In this document: positions 16,993 to 25,835 of the stretch, in pieces
Layout of the letters: every line of letters begins with the position of its first letter
How positions within the stretch are numbered: position 1 is the first letter of the stretch
Source: Paludibacteraceae bacterium
GTDB taxonomy: Bacteria > Bacteroidota > Bacteroidia > Bacteroidales > Paludibacteraceae
Direction: 5' to 3'
DNA length: 64,000 nucleotides
NCBI GenBank assembly: GCA_028694915.1
Contig: JAQVJY010000001.1
Span: forward strand, 124,001-188,000
Translations under genes and position numbers: made by a program
Notes under the pieces: generated by a model
The model's database searches: none
What the model saw: only the letters and a program-made list of their open reading frames with translations
Told to the model about the DNA's origin: nothing

Positions 16993-17592
16993 TTGAGTAC
17001 GCCCATTTTGAAAAGCGTTATTAAAGATATTACCAAAATTCGTATAACAATCGCTCTTGGAGCGATTGTTATGCTGTTTTTGTGTATTGCTTGTGTTGAT
17101 AAACCTCCCATTACGGAGGCAATTACCAACAGAAACGAACGACCTCGTTTAAAGGTAGATGATATTACTACCATTATTTCTGATTCGGGCATCACCCGTT
17201 ATCGTATTAGCGCCAAAGTATGGTGTGTTTACGATAAGGCTGCAGAACCTTATTGGGATTTCCCAGAAGGATTGCATTTGGAACGATTTGACGAATACTA
17301 TAAACCAGACGCTAAAATCGATTGTAAACGGGCGCGTTATTATCAAAATCGTCGTTTGTGGGAATTGAATGATAGTGTCCGTGCCACCAACTTACAAGGC
17401 GATCAGTTTGCTACACAACAACTGTTTTGGAGTCAGAACGAGGAACGTATTTATTCCGATTCGGCCATAGTAGTGACTCAACGTGATAAAAAAATTATGG
17501 GTGAAGGATTCGAATCAAATCAAAGTATGACACGCTATACCATTCGTAAAACCAAAGGTATTATACCTATTGAATCGGGGGAGGGACTATAA
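16993..17592 (+). CDS. lptC: LPS export protein LptC
   Basis: About 199 residues. After an N-terminal hydrophobic segment (ITIALGAIVMLFLCIAC) comes an LptC/OstA-type beta-jellyroll (about 50-190) with VDDITTIISDSGITRYRISA and DQFATQQLFWSQNEERIYSDS. LptC takes lipopolysaccharide from the LptB2FG transporter and hands it to the periplasmic bridge. The only plausible initiator for a full membrane anchor is the TTG at 16993, directly after the preceding TAA; the Cys in CIAC may make it a lipoprotein as often annotated in Bacteroidetes. It overlaps the next gene by one base. Confidence 0.85.
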   Translation: MSTPILKSVIKDITKIRITIALGAIVMLFLCIACVDKPPITEAITNRNERPRLKVDDITTIISDSGITRYRISAKVWCVYDKAAEPYWDFPEGLHLERFDEYYKPDAKIDCKRARYYQNRRLWELNDSVRATNLQGDQFATQQLFWSQNEERIYSDSAIVVTQRDKKIMGEGFESNQSMTRYTIRKTKGIIPIESGEGL

Positions 17593-18845
17593 TGATGATT
17601 TATTGGATTATAGCTATTTCGTTACTGTTTTCTGCTTTTTTTTCGGGTATGGAAATTGCTTTTCTATCCTCTAATAAACTTCGTTTTGAACTTGACAAAA
17701 AACGTCAGGGTTTAACATCGTCTATTATTACCATTTTCTACAATAATTCAGAGCAATTTATTGCAACAATGCTTGTTGGTAACAATATTGCTTTGGTTAT
17801 TTATGGTATCGAAATGGCCGATTTATTATCGCCTATGTTGCGCTTATTCATTAGTAATGATTTTGCGGTCAATATTCTTCAAACCATTATAGCCACCATT
17901 ATCGTATTATTTACAGGTGAATTTCTTCCTAAAACTATATTTCGGATTAATCCTAACGTGTGGTTAACTATTTTCTCACCATTATTGTGGTTGTGTTATG
18001 TTCTTTTGTATCCTATCGCTCGCTTTTCTACATTTTTATCGGTGAAGTTACTCCAATTATTTAAAGTGAAAGTGGTGGATAAAGGTGAGAAACAGGAACT
18101 TGGCAAAGTAGATTTAGATTATTGGGTAAACGATTCGTTTGAACATGCCGATAATCAGGAAGAGGTTGAGAATGAGGTTAAAATATTTCAAAATGCGTTA
18201 GATTTTTCGTCGGTTAAATTACGTGATTGTATAGTGCCTCGTACCGAAATTGTATCATTAAGTTACACGTGTTCCTTGGAAGAGTTGCGTAATACGTTTA
18301 TCGAAACTGGGTTCTCTAAAATTCCTATTTATAAAGACAATATTGACAATATTATAGGTTATTTTCATTCGTCCGATTTATTTAAACAGCCAGCCGATTG
18401 GCACGATTATCTACGACCAATCGCCATTGTACCAGAAACTATGGCTGCCAATAAATTGATGAATATGTTCATGCAAGAAAAGCGGAGCATGGCTTTGGTT
18501 GTTGACGAATTTGGTGGAACGGCAGGTATTGTTACGCTCGAAGATATTATGGAAGAGATTTTTGGTGAGATAGAGGACGAGCATGACAATAAAGAGTATG
18601 TGGCTAAACAAGTCAGCGATAATGAATATGTGTTGTCTGGTCGTTTAGAAATTGATCAGGTCAATTCCTTGTTTGATTTAGACTTGCCCGACTCAGATAA
18701 TTATGTGACCGTAGCGGGATTTATTCTCCATCATTATGAGCAATTTCCAAAATTAAATGATACAATTCGTATTTCGGATTGGACTTTTAAGATTTTGCAA
18801 GCCCATAATAATCGTATTGATTTGGTGAAATTAACTGTTCAGTGA
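17592..18845 (+). CDS. CNNM/HlyC-CorC family membrane protein (DUF21, CBS pair, CorC_HlyC)
   Basis: A 417-residue protein: a DUF21 transmembrane domain (about 1-190, with FSAFFSGMEIAFLSSNKLRF and TGEFLPKTIFR), two CBS domains (about 205-330, with VPRTEIVSLSY and MALVVDEFGGTAGIVTLEDI) and a C-terminal CorC_HlyC domain (about 345-417, with YVLSGRLEIDQVN). The old haemolysin name is misleading; characterised relatives export or regulate Mg2+ (CNNM, CorC). It starts on the ATG overlapping the lptC stop by one base, so translation is probably coupled. Confidence 0.92.
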   Translation: MMIYWIIAISLLFSAFFSGMEIAFLSSNKLRFELDKKRQGLTSSIITIFYNNSEQFIATMLVGNNIALVIYGIEMADLLSPMLRLFISNDFAVNILQTIIATIIVLFTGEFLPKTIFRINPNVWLTIFSPLLWLCYVLLYPIARFSTFLSVKLLQLFKVKVVDKGEKQELGKVDLDYWVNDSFEHADNQEEVENEVKIFQNALDFSSVKLRDCIVPRTEIVSLSYTCSLEELRNTFIETGFSKIPIYKDNIDNIIGYFHSSDLFKQPADWHDYLRPIAIVPETMAANKLMNMFMQEKRSMALVVDEFGGTAGIVTLEDIMEEIFGEIEDEHDNKEYVAKQVSDNEYVLSGRLEIDQVNSLFDLDLPDSDNYVTVAGFILHHYEQFPKLNDTIRISDWTFKILQAHNNRIDLVKLTVQ

Positions 18846-18980
18846 TGTTAACATTCTTATAGTTAGAAAATTAATCAAATTTAAAGAAGCGTTCACTTGT
18901 ATTATTTTTTTTTGTATATTCGTAGCCTGATTTTTCGGACATATTAACAACAGTATTTATATTCTATTTAACAATTTAAA

Positions 18981-21089
18981 ATGGCAACATTAGAAAGAAT
19001 TAGAAGCCACGGAGTTTTGCTCATGGTGGTAGTGGGTTTAGCACTTTTGGCCTTTATCGTAGGTGATTTTTTGAATTCAGGTTCTACTTATTTCAATGAA
19101 TCTAAAGCCAATGTGGCAGAGATTAATGGCGACAATGTCAAAATGGTGGACTACATGGCTGCTATGGACCAATTGACCGAAGTTTACAAAGTCGAATTTG
19201 GTGAATCAAACATCAATGAAGAGATGACCGAACAAATTCGTCAATCAGTTTGGGAAAGCACTGTTCGCGAAAAACTACTTGATGCAGAAACCAACGCGAT
19301 TGGTATGGAGGTGAGTAAACAAGAGTTGTTCGATTTGATTTTGGGTAACAACATTCATCCACTTATTCGTGGTCGTCGTGTATTCTATAACCCAGAAACC
19401 GGCGCTTTTGACCCTAAAATTTTATCCCAATTTATCAGCATGTTGGACTCTGAAGAAAGTTCTAATATCCCTGCTGATCAGCTTAATACTTACAAACAAT
19501 ATTGGAAATTCTGGGAAAAAACGGTTAAAAATAGCCGTTTAGAAGAGAAATACAACATGTTGTTGACCAAAGCTACTGTAGCCAATTCACTCGAAGCTAA
19601 AAATTCGTTTGAAGGTTCAAAAACAGCGGTAGATGTGGTATATGCTATGAAACCTTATTTTTCAGTAGCCGATTCGTTGGTTACAGTTTCTGACAAAGAG
19701 GTGAAAGCATTGTATGAAAAGAAAAAAGAACAATTCAAACAAGAAGCCAATTGCGATTTGAAATATGTAGCTTTTGCTATTCAACCATCAAAAGAAGACT
19801 TTGCTGAAGTTGAAAAATGGATTAATGATTTGAAAGTGGAATTTGCCACTACTGAAGATGTGGCTGATGTCACAAACTCTAATAGTGATGTTGCTTACAA
19901 AGGTATCAATCTTTCTAAAGAAGATGTAGCAGAAGACTTGCGTGGATTTGCTTTCTCTGGTAGCAAAGGCGATGTAGTAGGTCCATTGTTTACTGATAAT
20001 ACCTACAAAATGGCTCGCATTGTTGAATCAGGTATTGCATCACCAGACTCTGTGAAATTACGTCATATCTTTGTAGCTGCCGAATCGCAAGCTGCTACAC
20101 AATTATTAGCTGATAGCTTAGAAAAAGCAATCCGTAGCGGTGCTGATTTCGCAGTATTGGCTCGCCAACATTCACGCGTAGAGCAAACTGCTGCTCAAGG
20201 TGGCGAAATTGGCTGGGTTCGTGAAACAGAAGTTGATAAAGATGTAGCAGAATCAGCTTTCAAAACAGGTGTGAATGGCTTGTTCCAAGTTAAAAATATG
20301 AATGGTGTTCAACTATTCCAAGTTATGGAACGCGGTGCTGTGACTCCTAAAGTAAAATTAGCAGTTTTGGAACGCCGTGTGATTGCAAGTTCACGTACAC
20401 AAGCTAAAATCTTCAACGAAGCTAAACAATTTGCTTCGGCCAACCAAACAGTGGAAGCAATGGAAGCTGCTGCTACTAAAGCAGGCTTACAAGTATTGCC
20501 AGCTATGAATTTGAACATCAACGCCAATAAAATTGCGAACATCAAAAATTCACGTCAAATCGTACGTTGGGCATTTAAAGCAGAAGAAGATGCTGTGTCT
20601 GATGTATTCGAATGTGATGATCAATTGGTAGTTGCAGGTGTTGAACGTTTACGTGAAAAAGGTTATCGCGATTTGGAAGATGTAAAAACCATGTTGATGG
20701 CAGAATGTCGCAACGACAAAAAGGCTGAACTTTTACAAAAAGAGATGACGGGTAAAACTATGACTCAGTTGCAAACTGAAAGCGCTACAATTGATACCGT
20801 ATCTAATGTGACGTTTAATACGCCTTACGCTGGCTCTATTGGCAACGAACCTGTATTGTTTGCCTTAGCTCCAATGGCTAAAGTAAACGAACTCTCGGCT
20901 CCTCAAAAAGGTAATATGGGTGTATTTGTATTCACCGTGGTAAATAAAACAGAGTCGCCTGCAGCCTTCGATGCTAAAGCCGAAAAAGTTCTATTGACTG
21001 AACGTGCTAAAAATACAGTGCCTTACTTCTCAATAGAAGCACTTAAAAAAGCCGCTAACATAGAAGATCAACGTTATTTGTTTTTCTAA
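18981..21089 (+). CDS. Inner-membrane-anchored peptidyl-prolyl isomerase, PpiD/SurA type
   Basis: A 702-residue periplasmic foldase. One N-terminal membrane anchor (LLMVVVGLALLAFIVGDFL), a SurA-like chaperone domain (about 40-340), a parvulin PPIase domain (about 350-455: VKLRHIFVA, AQGGEIGWV, VQLFQVME) and a C-terminal helical part. It helps secreted and outer-membrane proteins to fold. It lies 135 bases after the CNNM gene and is followed by a strong terminator. The weak element TATATTCG near 18916 could be a promoter. Confidence 0.93.
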   Translation: MATLERIRSHGVLLMVVVGLALLAFIVGDFLNSGSTYFNESKANVAEINGDNVKMVDYMAAMDQLTEVYKVEFGESNINEEMTEQIRQSVWESTVREKLLDAETNAIGMEVSKQELFDLILGNNIHPLIRGRRVFYNPETGAFDPKILSQFISMLDSEESSNIPADQLNTYKQYWKFWEKTVKNSRLEEKYNMLLTKATVANSLEAKNSFEGSKTAVDVVYAMKPYFSVADSLVTVSDKEVKALYEKKKEQFKQEANCDLKYVAFAIQPSKEDFAEVEKWINDLKVEFATTEDVADVTNSNSDVAYKGINLSKEDVAEDLRGFAFSGSKGDVVGPLFTDNTYKMARIVESGIASPDSVKLRHIFVAAESQAATQLLADSLEKAIRSGADFAVLARQHSRVEQTAAQGGEIGWVRETEVDKDVAESAFKTGVNGLFQVKNMNGVQLFQVMERGAVTPKVKLAVLERRVIASSRTQAKIFNEAKQFASANQTVEAMEAAATKAGLQVLPAMNLNINANKIANIKNSRQIVRWAFKAEEDAVSDVFECDDQLVVAGVERLREKGYRDLEDVKTMLMAECRNDKKAELLQKEMTGKTMTQLQTESATIDTVSNVTFNTPYAGSIGNEPVLFALAPMAKVNELSAPQKGNMGVFVFTVVNKTESPAAFDAKAEKVLLTERAKNTVPYFSIEALKKAANIEDQRYLFF

Positions 21090-21111
21090 ACAAAAACAAA
21101 CATAATTCTAC

Positions 21112-21153
21112 TAAGGGGCTTGTTCGAACTGCGGACAAGCCCCTTATTTTTTT
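21112..21153 (+). terminator. Strong terminator after the PpiD gene
   Basis: A 12-bp perfect stem TAAGGGGCTTGT (21112-21123 with 21135-21146), 11-base loop, then seven T residues. Confidence 0.88.
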
Positions 21154-21230
21154 GCAAACACCGATTGCTGTTGATAGCAATCATTGTGAGGCATATAGTG
21201 GTTATGTGCTCACCGTAAAAGTATAAAGAT

Positions 21231-22355
21231 ATGTTACAAGATGTACAACGAAAAGAAATCGATGAATTATACAAAACCTCTATTGTTCAACAAACCGCCT
21301 TTTGGTCGATTGTAAAACGTAAAGTTGGTTGGCAATCTATGGCACTCAATTTTAAATCACATCACAGTCAACTATTTCATAACGTGGCTAATGATCGTGC
21401 AATAACCTCTGATTTATTAGTCATTATTCAGCAGATTAATCACACCGATAGCATTGCGTATGTGCCTTATGGACCAGAATTAGAACCTGATCAGGAATTT
21501 CAGGGTTTGTTTTTGGAGGAATTGTCGGAATGTTTGCGGTCGTTTCTACCCAAAAATTGTTTTATGATTCGTTACGACTTATGTTGGGAGGCATTTTGGG
21601 CTGACGATGCATCATTTGTAGATGAGCGCGGTCATGTTCTTGAAGAACCGTCAACTAAATCGCAAGAGATGCGTTTGAACTTTAATACGGTCAATTGGAA
21701 TTTAAGTAAATCGCAAACTAATATTTTACCAACGAATACGCTTTATCTCGATTTACAAGAATCGCTTGATGTCATTCTGGCACGGATGAAGCCTAAAACG
21801 CGTTATAATATCAATTTGTCGATTAAAAAAGGCGTCAATGTCCGTATCGCCGACTTGAGTGATTTACACATTTGGTATCAATTGTACAAAGAAACCGCTC
21901 ATCGCAATGGTTTATTTGTGAATGATATTAAACATTTTGAAGCGATATTGACCGCTAAATCGGCGAGTACGACATCGCCAGCTGACGTGTACTATTTAAT
22001 TGCAGAAGTCGATAACGCACCGTTAGCAGCTATGTTTTTAATCGTTTCTGGCAATCGTGGTTCGTATTTGTATGGCGCGTCGTCGAGCAATAATCGTAAT
22101 TTTATGGCTACTTACGCTTTACAATGGGAGGCTATTAAAATCTCTAAAGCCAAAGGCTGCACCGAATACGATATGTTTGGTGTTTCCCCCAACAAAGATA
22201 ATTCCCATCCATTGTATGGCTTGTATAAATTTAAAATTGGGTTTGGTGGCGAGCTATTTCATAGTTTGGGCTGTTGGGATTATCCGTTTGATAACCAGAA
22301 ATACCAACTCTATAAATGTATGGAAGTTACAAATCAAGGATATCATATACAATAA
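21231..22355 (+). CDS. FemAB-family (GNAT-fold) aminoacyl/acyl transferase-like protein
   Basis: A 374-residue soluble protein with the FemAB architecture: two GNAT-like subdomains, with RMKPKTRYNINLSIKKGV at the domain junction, then NRGSYLYGASSSNNRN, and a C-terminal HPLYGLYKFKIGFGGEL motif typical of FemX/FemAB. In Gram-positives these enzymes add amino acids from aminoacyl-tRNA to lipid II. Bacteroidales peptidoglycan is directly cross-linked through diaminopimelate, so the substrate here is unknown. Single gene between two terminators. Confidence 0.8.
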   Translation: MLQDVQRKEIDELYKTSIVQQTAFWSIVKRKVGWQSMALNFKSHHSQLFHNVANDRAITSDLLVIIQQINHTDSIAYVPYGPELEPDQEFQGLFLEELSECLRSFLPKNCFMIRYDLCWEAFWADDASFVDERGHVLEEPSTKSQEMRLNFNTVNWNLSKSQTNILPTNTLYLDLQESLDVILARMKPKTRYNINLSIKKGVNVRIADLSDLHIWYQLYKETAHRNGLFVNDIKHFEAILTAKSASTTSPADVYYLIAEVDNAPLAAMFLIVSGNRGSYLYGASSSNNRNFMATYALQWEAIKISKAKGCTEYDMFGVSPNKDNSHPLYGLYKFKIGFGGELFHSLGCWDYPFDNQKYQLYKCMEVTNQGYHIQ

Positions 22356-22406
22356 ATGTCCCAATTACATAGGTTTTAGTTGTATATCTATTCATTCTAA
22401 AAAAAG

Positions 22407-22440
22407 CTGGCAGATACCATTTCTTTGCCAGTTTTTTTTT
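22407..22440 (+). terminator. Terminator of the FemAB-like gene
   Basis: CTGGCA (22407-22412) pairs with TGCCAG (22426-22431), flanked by A5 and T9 tracts that extend the stem. Confidence 0.7.
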
Positions 22441-22447
22441 ATCTTTG
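22440..22447 (+). promoter_or_regulatory. -7 promoter element for the GH97 gene
   Basis: TATCTTTG immediately after the terminator T run, 36 bases before the ATG. No TTTG at the right distance upstream. Confidence 0.4.
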
Positions 22448-22482
22448 TCTGTTGCAAAATAACATTATAAAATCTTCGTATT

Positions 22483-24621
22483 ATGCGAAAACTCATTTTG
22501 TTTTGTTTCGGATTTGTCTGCTGGTCGATGGTACAAGCAGCTACGTTGACATCGCCTAATGGCAAGTTGACCTTGATGGTAAGCGTTGAAAATGGTGAGC
22601 CTGTATATGCACTCAAATTTCAGGGTAAATCGGTGGTGAATTCCTCTAAATTGGGATTATATTTGGAACAGACCACGTCGTTGCAATCGGGTTTTACGGT
22701 AGTAAAAGAAACGTATTCTGAACAGGACGATATTTGGCATCCCGTGTTAGGCGAAGTCGATTCTGTGCGCAATCACTATCGTGAGTTGTCGCTCGATTTG
22801 TTACAAACCGAAACTCAGCGTACTATGCGTTTGATTTTTCGATTGTTTAACGATGGTTTAGGTTTTCGCTACGAGTTTGATAAGCAGCCAAATTTGGGTT
22901 ATTTCCGAATAGCTGACGAGTGTACAGAGTTTGCCATGGCCAGCAACCATACCGCATTTTGGATTCCAGGGTCGTTTGATACAAACGAATATTTCTATAC
23001 CACATCTCGTTTATCGGATATTGATGCTAGCAAAGTGGATGGAAGTGCTATTGGCACTCATGGCATCGTAGCGAATAATAGCGTGCAAACACCCGTGATG
23101 ATGAAAACCGATGATGGTTTGTATCTCAATATTTTTGAAGCGGCACTTGTGGATTATGCTGCCATGTGTTTAACAATTGATAAGCAAACATTGGTTCTAA
23201 AATCTCTTTTGGCGCCGAGTGCTGTTGGTACGAAAGTGTTTATGCAAACACCTTGTAAAACACCTTGGCGTACAATTTTGGTGAGTGATAAAGCGGCTGA
23301 TATATTGTCGTCGAAAACGATTTTGAATTTGAATGAACCTTGTAAATTGGCTACTACCGATTGGATTAAACCCATGAAATACGTTGGTATTTGGTGGGAG
23401 ATGCACGTGCCCAATAAAAGTTCGTGGAATTATGCCGATGAACCTAATGTGAAGTTGAAAGGCATGGATTGGCAGGCTTTAAAACCGAATGGTCGCCATG
23501 GTGCCACCACTGAAAATACGAAACGCTATATTGATTTTGCTGCTCAACATGGTTTTGATGGTGTGTTGGTCGAAGGTTGGAATGTGGGTTGGGAAGATTG
23601 GGCTGGTAATTGGAAAGAAGAGGTGTTCGATTTTGTCACGCCTTATCCCGATTTTGATGTGAAAGAAGTGACTACTTACGCTGCTTCTAAAGGAGTGAAA
23701 CTGATTATGCATCACGAAACATCGTCCGCAGTAACCAACTATGAACGTCGCATGGATGATGCTTTTGATTTTATGAAAGCGCACGGTTATAACGCTGTAA
23801 AAACGGGTTATGTGGGTAAAATTATTCCACGTGGCGAACTGCACGATGGACAATGGATGGTGAATCATTATAATCGGGTGATTACAAAAGCTGCTGAACG
23901 CCAAATTATGGTTAATGCTCACGAACAAGTGCGTCCTACAGGTTTGAGCCGGACTTATCCTAACTTATTGGCTTGTGAAGCCGCTCGCGGTAACGAATTT
24001 AATGCGTGGAGCGTAGGTAACCCACCAGAACATGAAACTATTTTACCATTTACACGTTTGCTGGGTGGTGGCATGGATTATACGCCAGGTATTTTTGAAC
24101 TCAAAATGAGTCATTACCAAGCTGGCAATACGTGTCAAGTTCATACTACGTTGGCTAAACAGTTGGCGTTGTATGTGACCATGTATAGCCCATTGCAAAT
24201 GGCGGCCGATTTGCCTGAAAATTATGAAAAAAACCTCGATGCGTTCCAATTTATAAAAGATGTAGATGTGGATTGGAGCGATACCAGAATATTGGAAGCT
24301 GAACCAGGTGACTACATTACGATTGCGCGTTTTGGAAAACAGAAAAAAGCGTGGTTTATAGGTTCTATTACCGATGAAAATAGTCGTGTTTCAGAAATTA
24401 CATTTGACTTTCTGGCACCGAATACCAAATATGTGGCTACTATTTATGCCGATGCCGTTAATGCCGATTGGAAAGAAAATCCGCAAGCGTACACTATTCG
24501 TCGTGTCGTGGTTTCGTCTAAATCGAAATTGAAACAAGCTGTAGCAAAGGGTGGAGGTTATGCTATTGCGATTAAAAAGGTGACCGATAAAGCAGAATTG
24601 AAAGGTTTAAAAACATTATAA
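22483..24621 (+). CDS. Glycoside hydrolase family 97, inverting alpha-glucosidase type (SusB-like)
   Basis: A 712-residue secreted enzyme with a signal peptide (cleavage after MVQAA). An N-terminal beta-sandwich (about 20-280) precedes the (beta/alpha)8 barrel (about 300-620) and a C-terminal sheet. The catalytic glutamates of inverting GH97 are present with exact spacing: E412 in HHETS, E481 in NAHEQ and E505 in RGNEF, separations of 69 and 24 as in Bacteroides SusB (E439, E508, E532). It hydrolyses alpha-glucosidic bonds of malto-oligosaccharides in the periplasm. No SusC/SusD genes are adjacent, so it is not in a typical polysaccharide utilisation locus here. Confidence 0.93.
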   Translation: MRKLILFCFGFVCWSMVQAATLTSPNGKLTLMVSVENGEPVYALKFQGKSVVNSSKLGLYLEQTTSLQSGFTVVKETYSEQDDIWHPVLGEVDSVRNHYRELSLDLLQTETQRTMRLIFRLFNDGLGFRYEFDKQPNLGYFRIADECTEFAMASNHTAFWIPGSFDTNEYFYTTSRLSDIDASKVDGSAIGTHGIVANNSVQTPVMMKTDDGLYLNIFEAALVDYAAMCLTIDKQTLVLKSLLAPSAVGTKVFMQTPCKTPWRTILVSDKAADILSSKTILNLNEPCKLATTDWIKPMKYVGIWWEMHVPNKSSWNYADEPNVKLKGMDWQALKPNGRHGATTENTKRYIDFAAQHGFDGVLVEGWNVGWEDWAGNWKEEVFDFVTPYPDFDVKEVTTYAASKGVKLIMHHETSSAVTNYERRMDDAFDFMKAHGYNAVKTGYVGKIIPRGELHDGQWMVNHYNRVITKAAERQIMVNAHEQVRPTGLSRTYPNLLACEAARGNEFNAWSVGNPPEHETILPFTRLLGGGMDYTPGIFELKMSHYQAGNTCQVHTTLAKQLALYVTMYSPLQMAADLPENYEKNLDAFQFIKDVDVDWSDTRILEAEPGDYITIARFGKQKKAWFIGSITDENSRVSEITFDFLAPNTKYVATIYADAVNADWKENPQAYTIRRVVVSSKSKLKQAVAKGGGYAIAIKKVTDKAELKGLKTL

Positions 24622-24645
24622 CAACTCATTTTAATTTGATTCGTT

Positions 24646-25188
24646 ATGTTGAAAGGAAAGAAAATATTATTAGGAATTTCGGGTGGTATTGCTGCCTATA
24701 AATGTCCAGAATTGATTCGTCAATTGATGGCCGAAGGTGCCGAAGTACGAGTAGTGACCACACAAAATGCGTTGTGGTTTGTAACTCCAGTAACACTGCA
24801 AACATTGTCGCGTAATAAAGTCTATTCGGAGGTGTTTGAACCTGTTTCACAATTCAATCCAGAGCATATTTCGCATGCCGATTGGGCTGATGCGCTTTTG
24901 GTGGCACCAGCAACGGCTAATATTATTGGAAAATTTGCCAATGGTATTGCCGATGATGCGTTGTCGACTACGTTTTTAGCGTTCGATAAACCCGTATTTG
25001 TTGCGCCAGCCATGAACGATAAGATGTATGAACATCCAGTGGTTCAACGTAATATTCGCGAATTAAGAGCTATCGATGTGCAATTTATTGAGCCTGCTTA
25101 TGGCGAATTGGCCTGTGGCTCGGTAGGAAAAGGACGCATGGAAGAACCTGAAAATATTGTGGCATTTTTGGAAGACGCGTTGGTGTAA
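24646..25188 (+). CDS. coaC: Phosphopantothenoylcysteine decarboxylase, separate CoaC half of CoaBC
   Basis: A 180-residue flavoprotein of the HFCD family that decarboxylates phosphopantothenoylcysteine in CoA synthesis. Starts MLKGKKILLGISGGIAAYK; the active-site His lies in ISHADWADALLVAPATAN, the substrate-binding motif is PAMNDKMYEHP, and the catalytic Cys is in LACGSVGKGRM. In most bacteria, including Bacteroides, this domain is fused to CoaB in one chain of about 400 residues. Here it ends at a TAA that overlaps the coaB ATG by one base (TAATG), in a different frame. Confidence 0.9.
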   Translation: MLKGKKILLGISGGIAAYKCPELIRQLMAEGAEVRVVTTQNALWFVTPVTLQTLSRNKVYSEVFEPVSQFNPEHISHADWADALLVAPATANIIGKFANGIADDALSTTFLAFDKPVFVAPAMNDKMYEHPVVQRNIRELRAIDVQFIEPAYGELACGSVGKGRMEEPENIVAFLEDALV

Positions 25189-25832
25189 TGTTACAAGGCA
25201 AAAAAATACTGATTACCGCAGGTCCTACTTACGAACGGATTGATCCCGTACGTTTTATTGGTAATTATTCAACAGGGAAGATGGGTTTTGCCTTGGCGCA
25301 AGTTTGTGCCGATGCTGGAGCTGAAGTGCTGTTGGTGGCTGGACCTGTTCAACAATTTATTGAGCATCCTCACGTTAAACGTATAGATGTGGAATCGGCA
25401 CAGCAAATGTTCGACGTGGTGATGGGGCACTTTCCAACGTGCGACGGTGCTATTTTATGTGCCGCTGTGGCCGATTTTACGCCGATTGTGGTGGCAAATC
25501 AAAAATTGAAACGCGAGAAAGATAATCTGGTGATTGAATTGAAACCCACGCAAGATATAGCGGCCGCGGTTGGAAAATTAAAAACAGAAAAGCAATTTTT
25601 GGTGGGTTTTGCCCTCGAAACAAATGATGAAGAAGCTCATGCTCTAGATAAAATGCGTCGCAAAAACCTTGATTTTATTGTGCTGAATTCGTTGAACGAT
25701 GCACAAGCGTGTTTTGGCTACGACACCAATAAAATTACCATTTTGAAAGCTTCAGGCGATAAAAAAATATTCGAGTTGAAATCTAAACTAGATGTGGCAA
25801 AAGATATTATAAACGAGTTAGCTAACTATTAA
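25188..25832 (+). CDS. coaB: Phosphopantothenate-cysteine ligase, separate CoaB half of CoaBC
   Basis: A 214-residue CTP-dependent ligase joining 4'-phosphopantothenate and cysteine. Starts MLQGKKILITAGPTYERIDP, then FIGNYSTGKMGFALAQ, LCAAVADFTP, KLKREKDN and GFALETNDE, all family signatures. Translation is probably coupled to coaC through the TAATG overlap. Together the two genes cover the complete CoaBC activity; both halves keep their catalytic residues, so this looks like a gene fission and not decay. Confidence 0.9.
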   Translation: MLQGKKILITAGPTYERIDPVRFIGNYSTGKMGFALAQVCADAGAEVLLVAGPVQQFIEHPHVKRIDVESAQQMFDVVMGHFPTCDGAILCAAVADFTPIVVANQKLKREKDNLVIELKPTQDIAAAVGKLKTEKQFLVGFALETNDEEAHALDKMRRKNLDFIVLNSLNDAQACFGYDTNKITILKASGDKKIFELKSKLDVAKDIINELANY

Positions 25833-25835
25833 TCA

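Noticed and set aside
22057..22470. Plus-strand 137-codon frame overlapping the FemAB-like gene
   Set aside because: It is out of frame with a gene that has clear FemAB motifs, and runs through the terminator.
24646..25832. coaBC as a broken gene
   Set aside because: Both halves are complete with catalytic residues, and the TAATG junction looks like designed coupling; kept as two genes.
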